Assembly (NCBI GenBank): GCA_001786825.1
Contig: MFTL01000014.1
Location: forward strand, 1-8,243
DNA: 8,243 nucleotides
Direction: 5' to 3'
Origin: Candidatus Nomurabacteria bacterium RIFCSPHIGHO2_01_FULL_39_9
Lineage (GTDB): Bacteria; Patescibacteriota; Minisyncoccia; Phycocordibacterales; DATEUR01
Position numbers and translations under genes: made by a program. Positions within the stretch are counted from its first letter, which is position 1, and each line of letters starts with the position of its first letter. Below the pieces are notes generated by a model. The model was not told the DNA's origin and did no database searches. It was given only the letters and a program-made list of their open reading frames with translations. Positions 1 through 6,057 of this stretch are shown here, piece after piece.

Positions 1-1484
1 TTGTAGGAACTTCTGATTTTGTTTGGTCAGAAATGAATCTTTCTGCTTCTGGTTCTGGAGAAAATGTTGAAGTTACTGCCCTCGTTCTTGAGGCGACTCT
101 TGGTGCCGCAGGACACGACGCGAACGACCTTGATAATTTTGAAATCTGGGCTGACCTTTCAGGATCTACTAATGATTCTTCTCGTGGCGACCGTTATGAA
201 ACGATTGTGTCAGATGCTAAGCAGTGGACTGATACCGGCGCGGGTGATGAAACATTAAGTTTCAACTTAACGAAAACAATTGTAGTTCCTAAAGATGGTG
301 AAGTTAGAATTGCCGTTGTCGGCGATCTATCACCAAGCGCAGATTCTGGCACCCCTGATACATTTACTATCTCGCTTGATACAGACGCTGGTGATGTAAC
401 TGCAAATGGTTCAACCACCGGTTCTGTCATTACAGTTACACCGACTGGCGCAGGTCAAACTATGACTGCTGATGCTGGTGGAGCTCTCACAGTTTCTGTT
501 GACTCTTCTTCACCAAAAGCGAGCGTTATTCTTGACGCTGGCCAGGGAGGCAATAAGACTCTTGGTGTTTTCCGTCTAGCAGCTTCTAATGAAGAAAATC
601 TTGAACTCGACAGCTTTATGATTACTGACGACGGATCAGACAGTGTAGCTGAGACGTATTATTTCCAGGCATACAACAAAAATGGTACGACCCTAATCGG
701 TTCTCAAATTACAGTTGTTGGAGCAGGCACTGCAACAGCAAACTTTGCCGATGGGCAGGTGGCTATTCCAGCAAATGACTATATCTTGATGAAAATAATG
801 GGTAAAACTGCTGATGTTGACACTTCTGCGGCAAACAATGAAGACACCGTGCAAGTAACTGTCGCTGCTGCAAATACTGATGTTGTTACTACGGGTCTTG
901 CATCTGGATCAATAATAAATGGCGCTGCAGCCAACTACGATGCAGCTATACATTATGTCTTCCAGTCATATCCAAAGTTTGAATGGATAACTCCTTCTAC
1001 TTTAGCTAATGGAACATTGACAGGTAATGCCAATCAATTGTTAGGTAAACTCAAAATAACAGCGGTTGGAGATGAAGATGTTGTATTCTTGTCTGGCTCA
1101 ACAAGTGAGATTAAATTACAGTACACTGTTGTTGGTGATGACACTGCAGGAGTTGAAACCATAACTTATAAAGAAGACGGATCAACAACTCTTGATACAA
1201 CCACTATTACTTCTGCATCCGGAACAAGTGAAGTTACTGTTAACTTCTCTACAACGGCGATGACAATCGCAGCTGGAAATTCAAAGACTATTTGGATCTA
1301 TGGCGATACGTCAGACCTTGAAGACGATAACGACAGTATTCAAATCTGGCTTGATAATGCAACAGCATCTGATCTTAGCTGGTCAATTGATGGTGCTGGA
1401 GACTTTGATGCGCAAGCAGCAATTCTATGGCTCTCAGATTACATGCCTGACAATTACAGCCAAGTCTTCATGAATCCTTCCTAG
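1..1484 (+). CDS. S-layer-like surface protein, C-terminal part (5' end outside window)
   Basis: The frame is open to the left edge (first full codon at 3) and ends at TAG 1482-1484, so the gene begins upstream; the methionine at 33 is probably internal. About 493 residues are visible, rich in Thr, Ser, Ala, Asp and Gly, with no cysteine. Alternating beta-strand patterns suggest at least three sandwich-like modules. Counting from the methionine at 33, these lie around residues 1-120, 145-300 (opening LTVSVDSSSPKASV) and 315-450. Phrases such as VPKDGEVRIAVVGDL and IPANDYILMKIMG recur at equivalent module positions. This is the style of large exported, probably S-layer or adhesin-like proteins of Parcubacteria. 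No signal peptide can be seen because the N-terminus is missing. The C-terminus (ending SQVFMNPS) has no LPXTG motif, membrane anchor or recognisable sorting tail, so attachment is unknown. The substrate or partner is also unknown. A strong terminator follows at 1534-1567. Confidence 0.75.
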   Translation, partial: VGTSDFVWSEMNLSASGSGENVEVTALVLEATLGAAGHDANDLDNFEIWADLSGSTNDSSRGDRYETIVSDAKQWTDTGAGDETLSFNLTKTIVVPKDGEVRIAVVGDLSPSADSGTPDTFTISLDTDAGDVTANGSTTGSVITVTPTGAGQTMTADAGGALTVSVDSSSPKASVILDAGQGGNKTLGVFRLAASNEENLELDSFMITDDGSDSVAETYYFQAYNKNGTTLIGSQITVVGAGTATANFADGQVAIPANDYILMKIMGKTADVDTSAANNEDTVQVTVAAANTDVVTTGLASGSIINGAAANYDAAIHYVFQSYPKFEWITPSTLANGTLTGNANQLLGKLKITAVGDEDVVFLSGSTSEIKLQYTVVGDDTAGVETITYKEDGSTTLDTTTITSASGTSEVTVNFSTTAMTIAAGNSKTIWIYGDTSDLEDDNDSIQIWLDNATASDLSWSIDGAGDFDAQAAILWLSDYMPDNYSQVFMNPS

Positions 1485-1533
1485 TCTCTGATAAAACCGT
1501 CTCTCTTCTCGGTCGATAACAGAGCAGAGAACA

Positions 1534-1567
1534 AAACAAACCCACCCTTCGCGGGGTGGGTTTGTTT
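1534..1567. terminator. Strong intrinsic terminator, probably bidirectional
   Basis: A perfect 14-bp stem (1534-1547 with 1554-1567) encloses the six-base loop TTCGCG. The GC-rich CCCACCC/GGGTGGG half is next to the loop, and the AAACAAA/TTTGTTT half gives a T-rich 3' side on either strand. It ends transcription of the surface-protein gene. A weaker imperfect hairpin (CTCTG 1486-1490 with CAGAG 1520-1524, ACCG 1496-1499 with CGGT 1510-1513) precedes it in the 3' untranslated region. Confidence 0.9.
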
Positions 1568-1568
1568 A

Positions 1569-1577
1569 TGTTATCAT
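1569..1577 (+). promoter_or_regulatory. Candidate extended -10 promoter for the small membrane peptide
   Basis: TGTTATCAT fits the extended -10 form TGnTATAAT with one mismatch. It ends 7 nt before the ATG at 1585, so the transcript would start at or next to the start codon (leaderless). No good -35 is visible because that region is the terminator stem. Confidence 0.35.
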
Positions 1578-1584
1578 TAACGGA

Positions 1585-1722
1585 ATGTTCACCCGCCACT
1601 TTTTCAAAACCCTAATCGGCTTCACCATCCTAATACTCTTAGGCCTTGTCGGTCTTTATTTCATGGATCAATATGATAAAGAGAGTCTTGCCAGTCCATC
1701 GGAATTGGACAGTGGAAACTAA
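1585..1722 (+). CDS. 45-residue single-pass membrane peptide, function unknown
   Basis: The frame reads 45 codons from ATG 1585 to TAA 1720-1722. The N-terminus is short and basic (MFTRHFFK), followed by one hydrophobic helix at about residues 9-27 (TLIGFTILILLGLVGLYFM) and a polar, acidic tail of about 18 residues ending SELDSGN. This predicts one membrane span, probably with the N-terminus inside by the positive-inside rule. I recognise no family. There is no Shine-Dalgarno sequence, and an extended -10 sits just upstream. The last codons and the stop lie inside the left direct repeat (1706-1724), so the 3' end overlaps the boundary of the ATPase cassette, and a longer ancestral gene cut by the insertion is possible. 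The clean hydrophobic segment supports a real gene; the short length argues for caution. Confidence 0.5.
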   Translation: MFTRHFFKTLIGFTILILLGLVGLYFMDQYDKESLASPSELDSGN

Positions 1723-1724
1723 AT
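1693..1724 (+). repeat. Left direct repeat flanking the ATPase cassette
   Basis: The 19 bases TGGACAGTGGAAACTAAAT (1706-1724) recur exactly at 2955-2973. The hexamer AGTCCA (1693-1698) recurs at 2942-2947 with the same spacing, an offset of 1249 in both cases. The seven bases between differ in four positions. Within each copy GTCCA and TGGAC form a 5-bp stem with a 7-base loop. This copy supplies the stop codon of the small membrane peptide. Confidence 0.8.
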
Positions 1725-1729
1725 TTGAC

Positions 1730-1758
1730 TTGATTTAAAATAAAATATCTGCTAAATT
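1730..1758 (+). promoter_or_regulatory. Candidate promoter of the ATPase gene
   Basis: TTGATT (1730-1735) and TAAATT (1753-1758) are separated by 17 bases, each with four of six consensus positions. The -10 overlaps the left half of the palindrome at 1754-1777, and the predicted start site falls inside the palindrome. A regulator bound there would block initiation. Confidence 0.35.
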
Positions 1759-1777
1759 ATTACTTAAGTAATAATTT
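1754..1777. promoter_or_regulatory. 24-bp perfect palindrome, operator-like
   Basis: The two 12-base halves, AAATTATTACTT and AAGTAATAATTT, are exact reverse complements with no spacer. The site ends 17 nt before the ATPase ATG and overlaps the candidate -10. A site of this size and symmetry suits a dimeric repressor. In RNA it could form a hairpin with a TTAA loop near the 5' end of the transcript. No regulator gene lies next to it, so autoregulation by the ATPase, which has a winged-helix-like segment, is only a suggestion. Confidence 0.6.
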
Positions 1778-1794
1778 GTTGAAATTAAGAAAAT

Positions 1795-2916
1795 ATGCTT
1801 ATTTTTAAACGCGAAATAGAAGATAAGATTTTCAATCGTCTGGATAAAAAAGGGATTATTGTCATTCTCGGACCTCGACAGTCGGGTAAAACAACACTTG
1901 CTAAGCGCATACTTGAGCGCGCCGGTGTTAGCGAAAATTACTTTAATTGCGAACTTGCCGAAGTGCGTCGACATTTTATTCTTGGCGACCCAGAGCCGCT
2001 ACGGATATTTATTGGTGATCGCAAGATTGTCGTTTTTGACGAAGCGCAAACTATTGAGAATATTGGGAAGATATTTAAGATTTTTCATGATACCTATCCG
2101 GACATCAAAATAGTCGCCACTGGTTCAAGCGCGTTTGATCTGGCGAATAAGATACGCGAACCGTTGACCGGTCGAGCAGATGAATTTATGCTTTACCCGC
2201 TTTCATTAAATGAAGTGCGTTCGGTAATGCCTCTTACTCGCGAACGTTTTGATGAACTTATGAGTTATGGCTTTTACCCGGCAGTTGTTGCTGCCGCCAG
2301 TGTGGAAGAGAAAGAAGCGGAAGTAAAACGCATTGCCACAAATTACTTATACAAAGATGTCTTTACTTTTGAGGCGATTCGTAATCCTAAGGCATTTGAA
2401 GACTTGGTTACTCATCTTGCGTCGCGTGTTGGTGGAATTGTTTCCACTAATGATTTAGCGAAAGAGAGTGGTATTGCACAACGGACTGTAGAGAAATACC
2501 TTCGACTTTTGGAGCAGGCATTTGTAATTAGGCGAGTTTATTCTTTTTCACGTAATTACGCCAATGAGCTTAAAAAAGCTTATAAGGTGTATTTTTTAGA
2601 TGTGGGTGTGCGTAACACTCTCTCGGCGGAGGTATTTAATATTAGTGACCCCGCAAAATTAGGTGTTCGGTTTGAGTCTATTGTTTTTTCTGAATTTCTT
2701 AAGCAAGATACGCTAGTGCCGTTCTCTCCACGCACTCATTTTTGGCGTACACGCGATAAAAAAGAAATAGATTTTATTCGTGTAGAAGGCAATACTATTA
2801 GTGCTTATGAAGCAAAATTATCCGAAACAAATATATCATTCAATATATTTCTTAAATATTATCCGGACGCCAAGACACAGGTAATTACCCCCGAATCATT
2901 TATAAAAAGCTATTAA
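1795..2916 (+). CDS. AAA+ ATPase with DUF4143 C-terminal domain
   Basis: This 373-residue protein has full family length. An N-terminal AAA ATPase domain (about 1-150) shows Walker A GPRQSGKTT (26-34), Walker B IVVFDEAQ (78-85) and a sensor-1-like ATGSSAF (108-114). A middle winged-helix-like part (about 212-250, STNDLAKESGIAQRTVEKYL) precedes a C-terminal DUF4143 region. In that region E-I-D (D326) and E-A-K (E339, K341) resemble the PD-(D/E)XK nuclease core. Family members are widespread in archaea and bacteria, often in multiple copies; their biochemical role is poorly defined and they are frequently suspected of being mobile or defence-linked. No transmembrane or signal segment is visible. 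The start has no Shine-Dalgarno sequence. A 24-bp palindrome lies just upstream and direct repeats flank the gene, which suggests insertion ahead of rplJL. No terminator follows, so transcripts may run into rplJ. Confidence 0.88.
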   Translation: MLIFKREIEDKIFNRLDKKGIIVILGPRQSGKTTLAKRILERAGVSENYFNCELAEVRRHFILGDPEPLRIFIGDRKIVVFDEAQTIENIGKIFKIFHDTYPDIKIVATGSSAFDLANKIREPLTGRADEFMLYPLSLNEVRSVMPLTRERFDELMSYGFYPAVVAAASVEEKEAEVKRIATNYLYKDVFTFEAIRNPKAFEDLVTHLASRVGGIVSTNDLAKESGIAQRTVEKYLRLLEQAFVIRRVYSFSRNYANELKKAYKVYFLDVGVRNTLSAEVFNISDPAKLGVRFESIVFSEFLKQDTLVPFSPRTHFWRTRDKKEIDFIRVEGNTISAYEAKLSETNISFNIFLKYYPDAKTQVITPESFIKSY

Positions 2917-2941
2917 AAATGTGACAAAGGGAATATTGCAG

Positions 2942-2973
2942 AGTCCAGTGCAAGTGGACAGTGGAAACTAAAT
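2942..2973 (+). repeat. Right direct repeat flanking the ATPase cassette
   Basis: This is the second copy of the 1693-1724 repeat: AGTCCA at 2942-2947 and the identical 19 bases at 2955-2973. TGGACA (2955-2960) within it also serves as the apparent -35 of the rplJL promoter. This side therefore probably keeps the original chromosomal arrangement. Confidence 0.8.
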
Positions 2974-2983
2974 CTGCTAAGAT
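2955..2983 (+). promoter_or_regulatory. rplJL promoter
   Basis: TGGACA (2955-2960) and TAAGAT (2978-2983) are separated by exactly 17 bases, each with five of six consensus positions. Transcription would start near 2990, right at the first base of the L10-type leader stem, which strongly supports the assignment. Confidence 0.75.
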
Positions 2984-2991
2984 AAATTCAC

Positions 2992-3047
2992 AAAGGCCGG
3001 AGAAAAGAGGCAATTATGTAAGCCCTCTTGAGGTCGGAAAGGCCTTT
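2992..3047 (+). ncRNA. Ribosomal protein L10 leader (autoregulatory mRNA structure)
   Basis: The outer stem AAAGGCC (2992-2998) pairs with GGCCTTT (3041-3047). Inside it AAGAGG (3005-3010) pairs with CCTCTT (3024-3029) over a 13-base loop, followed directly by GAGGTC. The order AGG, GCAAT, AGCC, stem, GAGGT matches the known bacterial L10 leader, where L10 bound to L7/L12 recognises a kink-turn beside this stem and represses its own operon. It sits directly between the rplJ promoter and rplJ. The outer stem followed by a T-rich run could also act in premature termination. Confidence 0.82.
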
Positions 3048-3085
3048 TATTATCAATATAGGTCTTTTTTATTTCTAAATATATT

Positions 3086-3565
3086 ATGCCTCTAACAAGA
3101 CAAAAGAAAGGAGAAATACTAGATGGTCTTAAGAAAACGCTCAAGGACGCTAATTCAGTTGTCTTTGTGAATTTTCACGGATTGAAAATGCCGGATACAT
3201 TCGCGCTCCGCAGAAAGTTGCGCGAATTCGGTGTCGGGCTGAAAGTTGCTAAAAAGACGTTAATCAAAAAAGCGTTTGAGGGGAGTGGTGTGGAAGGGGA
3301 GTTGCCGGAATTGCCGGGTGAAATCGCGGTCGGTTACGGCACTGACGCCTTAGCGCCAGCTCGAGAAGTTTATAACTTCGGCAAGGGCAAATTGCTCGCG
3401 ATCGTTGGTGGAGTTTTTGAAGGAAAATTTCTTGGCGCCGAAAAAATGAATGAACTTGCTACCATTCCGCCGATGGAAGTTCTATACAGTCGCTTAGCCT
3501 TCCTCGTAAAGTCACCGCTCTCGCGTTTGGCAATTGCGCTTTCGGAAGTAGCCAAAAAGAAGTAA
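3086..3565 (+). CDS. rplJ: 50S ribosomal protein L10 (uL10)
   Basis: This 159-residue protein forms the base of the ribosomal stalk: it binds 23S rRNA near the GTPase centre and carries L7/L12 dimers. The N-terminal rRNA-binding domain is clear (MPLTRQKKGEILDGLKKTLK, then SVVFVNFHGL at 24-33, LRRKLREFGVGLKVAKKTLI at 41-60 and GVFEGKFL at 109-116). The C-terminal helix (about 136-159, ending ALSEVAKKK), which docks L7/L12, is short, suggesting few dimers, perhaps two. No Shine-Dalgarno sequence precedes the ATG; the upstream 20 bases are A/T. rplL follows after 24 nt. Expression is probably feedback-controlled through the L10 leader at 2992-3047. The usual rplK-rplA and rpoB neighbours are absent, so rplJL stands as its own unit. 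Confidence 0.97.
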   Translation: MPLTRQKKGEILDGLKKTLKDANSVVFVNFHGLKMPDTFALRRKLREFGVGLKVAKKTLIKKAFEGSGVEGELPELPGEIAVGYGTDALAPAREVYNFGKGKLLAIVGGVFEGKFLGAEKMNELATIPPMEVLYSRLAFLVKSPLSRLAIALSEVAKKK

Positions 3566-3589
3566 TTATTAATTAAAAATTAAACAAAC

Positions 3590-3952
3590 ATGGAAAAATT
3601 TAAAGATTTGATCGAACAAATTGAAAAATTAACGGCCGTTGAATTAAACGAGCTCGTTAAAGCTATTGAAGAGAAATTTGGTGTTTCAGCCGCCGCGATG
3701 GCCTCTGCCGGTCCGGCCGCTGGTCCAGCTGCGGAAGCCAAAGACTCTTTCACAGTTGAATTGACTGCAAGCGGTGATAATAAAATTGCCGTTATGAAAG
3801 TTGTTAAAGAAGTGCTAGCGCTTGGTCTTAAAGAAGCCAAAGATATTGTCGATGGCGTACCCAAAGTAATCAAGGAAAATGCCAAGAAAGAAGAAGCTGA
3901 TGATCTGAAAAAGAAAATTGAAGAAGCCGGTGGCAAAGTAACATTAAAGTAA
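3590..3952 (+). CDS. rplL: 50S ribosomal protein L7/L12 (bL12)
   Basis: This 120-residue stalk protein recruits and stimulates translational GTPases (EF-Tu, EF-G, IF2). The N-terminal dimerisation and L10-binding domain covers about residues 1-32 ([20 protein letters not shown]). A flexible Ala/Gly/Pro hinge follows (33-51, with a duplicated GPAA). The globular C-terminal domain (52-120) contains the conserved [12 protein letters not shown] stretch (78-89) and ends [10 protein letters not shown]. Length and domain order are normal. It is the second gene of the rplJL unit and is closed by the terminator at 3964-3993. There is no Shine-Dalgarno sequence in the A/T-rich 24-nt gap, so translation may depend on an unstructured start region or on coupling with rplJ. 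The lysine-rich composition is typical of the family. Confidence 0.98.
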   Translation: MEKFKDLIEQIEKLTAVELNELVKAIEEKFGVSAAAMASAGPAAGPAAEAKDSFTVELTASGDNKIAVMKVVKEVLALGLKEAKDIVDGVPKVIKENAKKEEADDLKKKIEEAGGKVTLK

Positions 3953-3963
3953 TATCTTCTTAC

Positions 3964-3993
3964 AAAAAGTCCGAGTTTATCCTCGGATTTTTT
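3964..3993 (+). terminator. Intrinsic terminator of rplJL
   Basis: TCCGAG (3970-3975) pairs with CTCGGA (3982-3987) over the loop TTTATC. The upstream AAAAAG and the downstream six-T run extend the stem and supply the U tract. Confidence 0.9.
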
Positions 3994-4005
3994 GTTGCAA
4001 TAAGA

Positions 4006-4011
4006 TATAAT
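4006..4011 (+). promoter_or_regulatory. Consensus -10 of the helicase gene, leaderless start
   Basis: A perfect TATAAT ends 6 nt before the helicase ATG at 4018, so transcription should begin at or beside the A of the start codon. No convincing -35 is present, since the terminator stem of rplJL occupies that area. Confidence 0.6.
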
Positions 4012-4017
4012 TTCTCA

Positions 4018-5361
4018 ATGACTCAAAAGGAAGCGCTAACAATTTTGAAGACCGGGGCCAATGTATTTCTGACCGGCGAGCCAGGCAGTGGCAAGACCCA
4101 CACGATAAACGAATATGTCGCTTATTTGAGAAGTCATGACGTGAAGCCGGCAATCACCGCCTCGACCGGCATTGCCGCCACGCATATCGGTGGCCACACT
4201 CTGCATTCTTTTTTTGGACTCGGCATAAGAAATAAATTTGATAAATACGAAATTGATCGGATAGCGAATATTAAACGAATCGCCAAAAGAATTCTTCGAA
4301 CAAAAGTTTTGATTATTGATGAAGTTTCGATGTTAACATCGGACGTCTTTGCGGCGATTGATGCTGTCATCCGCGAAGTTCTTAAGAGCTTCGAGCCCTT
4401 CGGTGGCATTCAAATTATTTTAGTCGGCGATTTTTTCCAACTCCCACCGATTATTAAAAATGATTATACAGAACAGGCGTCATTGATTGAAGAAATAAAA
4501 TCGCGTTTCATTTTTAATTCTTCTGCTTGGAGCAGATTAAACCCAGTCACTTGCTATTTGTCGGAACAATACCGCCAAGATGACCCCGAATTTCTTTCTG
4601 TTCTTTCAGCGATTCGCGCTGACAAATTTAATAAGAGTCACTTAGATCTATTGGAAAAAAGAAAAAATAATTCTGTATCCGAAGATATCCCAAAACTTTT
4701 CTCTCACAACGAAGACGTTGATCGGATCAATAATGAAAAACTTTTGAAACTTTCCGGTGAGCCGAAAATGTTTGAGATGCGTTCGGTCGGGCCGGAAGCC
4801 TTGGTGGCGAATCTTAAAAAGGGTTGTCTTTCGCCGGAACGGCTTGTACTTAAAATTGGCGCCGCGGTGATGTTTACAAAAAATAATTCCAAAGAAGGTT
4901 TTGTTAACGGAACGCTTGGCGTAGTTGTTGGTTTTGAAAAAGGAAATAATTTTCCGATTATCAAAACAAAAGACAATCGAGAAATTACCGTCCTGCCAAT
5001 GGAATTTACAATTGAAGATGCTGGTAAGGCGCTGGCCGCCCTCATCCAAATGCCGCTTCGGCTCGCTTGGGCGATTACTATTCATAAAAGCCAAGGCATG
5101 AGTCTTGATGGGGCGGCGATGGATCTTTCTAAGGTTTTTGAATATGGGGCCGGTTATGTTGCACTCTCGCGAGTCCGCCGACTTTCCGGACTTCACTTAC
5201 TCGGCTGGAATGATCGGGCGGCAAAAGTTAATCCAGAAATTCTTCTCAAGGACAAAAATCTAAAGGACAATTCGAATGAAGCCAGAAAAGTTTTCGGCGG
5301 GCTGCCTGATCCGGAAATTACTAAAATGCATAAAAATTTTATTGCTTTTTGCAAGAAATAA
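4018..5361 (+). CDS. PIF1/RecD-like superfamily 1 DNA helicase
   Basis: This 447-residue protein carries every expected SF1B helicase motif. They are motif I GEPGSGKT (20-27), Ia TASTGIAA (47-54) with the nearby GHTLHSFFGL (59-68), II VLIIDEVSML (97-106), III VGDFFQLPP (136-144), IV LSEQYRQ (181-187), V ITIHKSQGMSL (353-363) and VI YVALSRV (380-386). PIF1-type enzymes unwind DNA 5' to 3' using ATP and act at forks, R-loops and G-quadruplexes; that role here is inferred from the family. The protein ends about 60 residues after motif VI without an added nuclease or zinc domain, so it is a minimal form. The start is set by the perfect -10 six bases upstream, giving a leaderless mRNA, and no Shine-Dalgarno sequence is possible there. 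The next gene begins 20 nt after the stop and is probably co-transcribed. Confidence 0.93.
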   Translation: MTQKEALTILKTGANVFLTGEPGSGKTHTINEYVAYLRSHDVKPAITASTGIAATHIGGHTLHSFFGLGIRNKFDKYEIDRIANIKRIAKRILRTKVLIIDEVSMLTSDVFAAIDAVIREVLKSFEPFGGIQIILVGDFFQLPPIIKNDYTEQASLIEEIKSRFIFNSSAWSRLNPVTCYLSEQYRQDDPEFLSVLSAIRADKFNKSHLDLLEKRKNNSVSEDIPKLFSHNEDVDRINNEKLLKLSGEPKMFEMRSVGPEALVANLKKGCLSPERLVLKIGAAVMFTKNNSKEGFVNGTLGVVVGFEKGNNFPIIKTKDNREITVLPMEFTIEDAGKALAALIQMPLRLAWAITIHKSQGMSLDGAAMDLSKVFEYGAGYVALSRVRRLSGLHLLGWNDRAAKVNPEILLKDKNLKDNSNEARKVFGGLPDPEITKMHKNFIAFCKK

Positions 5362-5381
5362 GTTTAGAATATTTAATTATC

Positions 5382-5951
5382 ATGGACATTTTAGGAAAAC
5401 TTTTTGGCAGTCCGGCGCGCATAAAGGTTATGCGTCTTCTTTTAGCCAGTCCGGCTGGTATTAACGCCTTGGAATTTACCAAAATTACCAAACTTTCTCC
5501 CAAAAATTTCAAAAAAGAGCTAACTCTTCTTCAAAATATCGGTTTTGCTAAAACAAACAAGAAAAACATTGTCCTTAATCTTGATTTTCCTTATTTGACT
5601 CCGCTTCGGGATCTTTTGGTGGCTTTTCCTCAAAAAAACGATCTCTGTAAGAAAATTTGCAAATTTGGCAAAATCAAACTTCTTGTTATTGCCGGCAATC
5701 TTTTAGGTATGCCAGAAAAAAGAGTGGATCTTTTAGTGGTTGGGGATAAGCTACAAAAGAAAAGTCTTGAAAAAACCATTGCTGGTTTTGAGGCAGAACT
5801 TGGCCGTTCGATTGATTTTGCCATTTTAGACACTCCAGAATTTCTTTATCGCTTTAGTATGTACGACAAATTTATTCGCGATATCCTTGAATTTGGCCAT
5901 GAAAAGCTCGTTTGCACTCCGGAGTTATCCACAAAGCTCGTTTCGGCTTAA
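5382..5951 (+). CDS. Winged-helix regulator with degenerate nucleotidyltransferase domain
   Basis: The 189-residue protein opens MDILGKLFGSPARIKVMRLL, followed by a winged helix-turn-helix (about 10-68, including LSPKNFKKELTLLQNIGFAK). The second half (about 96-170) resembles a minimal nucleotidyltransferase: a GNLLG loop (105-109) stands where GS normally lies, then RVDLLVVGD (114-122) and SIDFAILD (143-150). D116 is kept, but the first aspartate of the usual DxD pair is arginine (R114) and the GS serine is Asn, so catalysis is doubtful. The architecture is common in CPR genomes, usually annotated as a transcriptional regulator; its targets are unknown. An in-frame ATG at 5349 overlaps the helicase stop and adds 11 residues, but the conserved-looking N-terminus begins at 5382. 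It probably forms a two-gene unit with the helicase. Confidence 0.8.
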   Translation: MDILGKLFGSPARIKVMRLLLASPAGINALEFTKITKLSPKNFKKELTLLQNIGFAKTNKKNIVLNLDFPYLTPLRDLLVAFPQKNDLCKKICKFGKIKLLVIAGNLLGMPEKRVDLLVVGDKLQKKSLEKTIAGFEAELGRSIDFAILDTPEFLYRFSMYDKFIRDILEFGHEKLVCTPELSTKLVSA

Positions 5952-5952
5952 A

Positions 5953-5981
5953 TTGTAAGAAATTATAAGATTTGTTATAAT
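5953..5981 (+). promoter_or_regulatory. Promoter of the TM-helix membrane protein gene
   Basis: TTGTAA (5953-5958), a 17-base spacer and a perfect TATAAT (5976-5981), with an extended TGT (5973-5975) just before it. The start site would be near 5988, leaving an A/T-rich untranslated leader of about 70 nt before the ATG at 6058. This is the best-formed promoter in the window. Confidence 0.82.
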
Positions 5982-6057
5982 AAATGGGTAAAATTGGTCG
6001 AAGATTTTATATTGTTAGGTCGTTTTATTATTAATTAATTATTTAAATATTATTAGT

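Larger units (their letters stand above)
1706..2973 (+). mobile_element. Possible inserted cassette carrying the DUF4143 ATPase
   Basis: One complete gene with its own promoter region and palindrome lies between 19-bp perfect direct repeats, as expected for an insertion that duplicated or recombined at its target. Removing 1249 bp (one repeat plus the interior) would join the end of the small membrane peptide gene directly to the rplJ promoter. No transposase or integrase is present, and no terminal inverted repeats are visible. Mobility would therefore have to come from elsewhere. DUF4143 ATPases are known to be scattered and often strain-specific. Confidence 0.4.

Noticed and set aside
1735..1974. 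79-codon minus-strand frame across the ATPase promoter and start
   Set aside because: It overlaps the well-supported ATPase N-terminus and Walker A codons, and the palindrome; no features of its own.
3580..3936. 118-codon minus-strand frame opposite rplL
   Set aside because: It is the mirror of a clear L7/L12 gene; the Ala/Ser/Phe-rich composition is what the antisense of Lys/Glu/Ala-rich coding gives.
4648..5196. Minus-strand frames of 182 and 113 codons opposite the helicase
   Set aside because: They lie wholly within a helicase gene with all motifs intact and have no domain or promoter of their own.
5349..5381. Upstream in-frame ATG extending the winged-helix gene by 11 residues
   Set aside because: It overlaps the helicase stop, and the family-like N-terminus begins at the ATG at 5382.
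5984..6034. 16-codon frame (MGKIGRRFYIVRSFYY) upstream of the membrane-protein gene
   Set aside because: Its ATG lies between the -10 box and the predicted start site near 5988, so it would not be transcribed from the main promoter.
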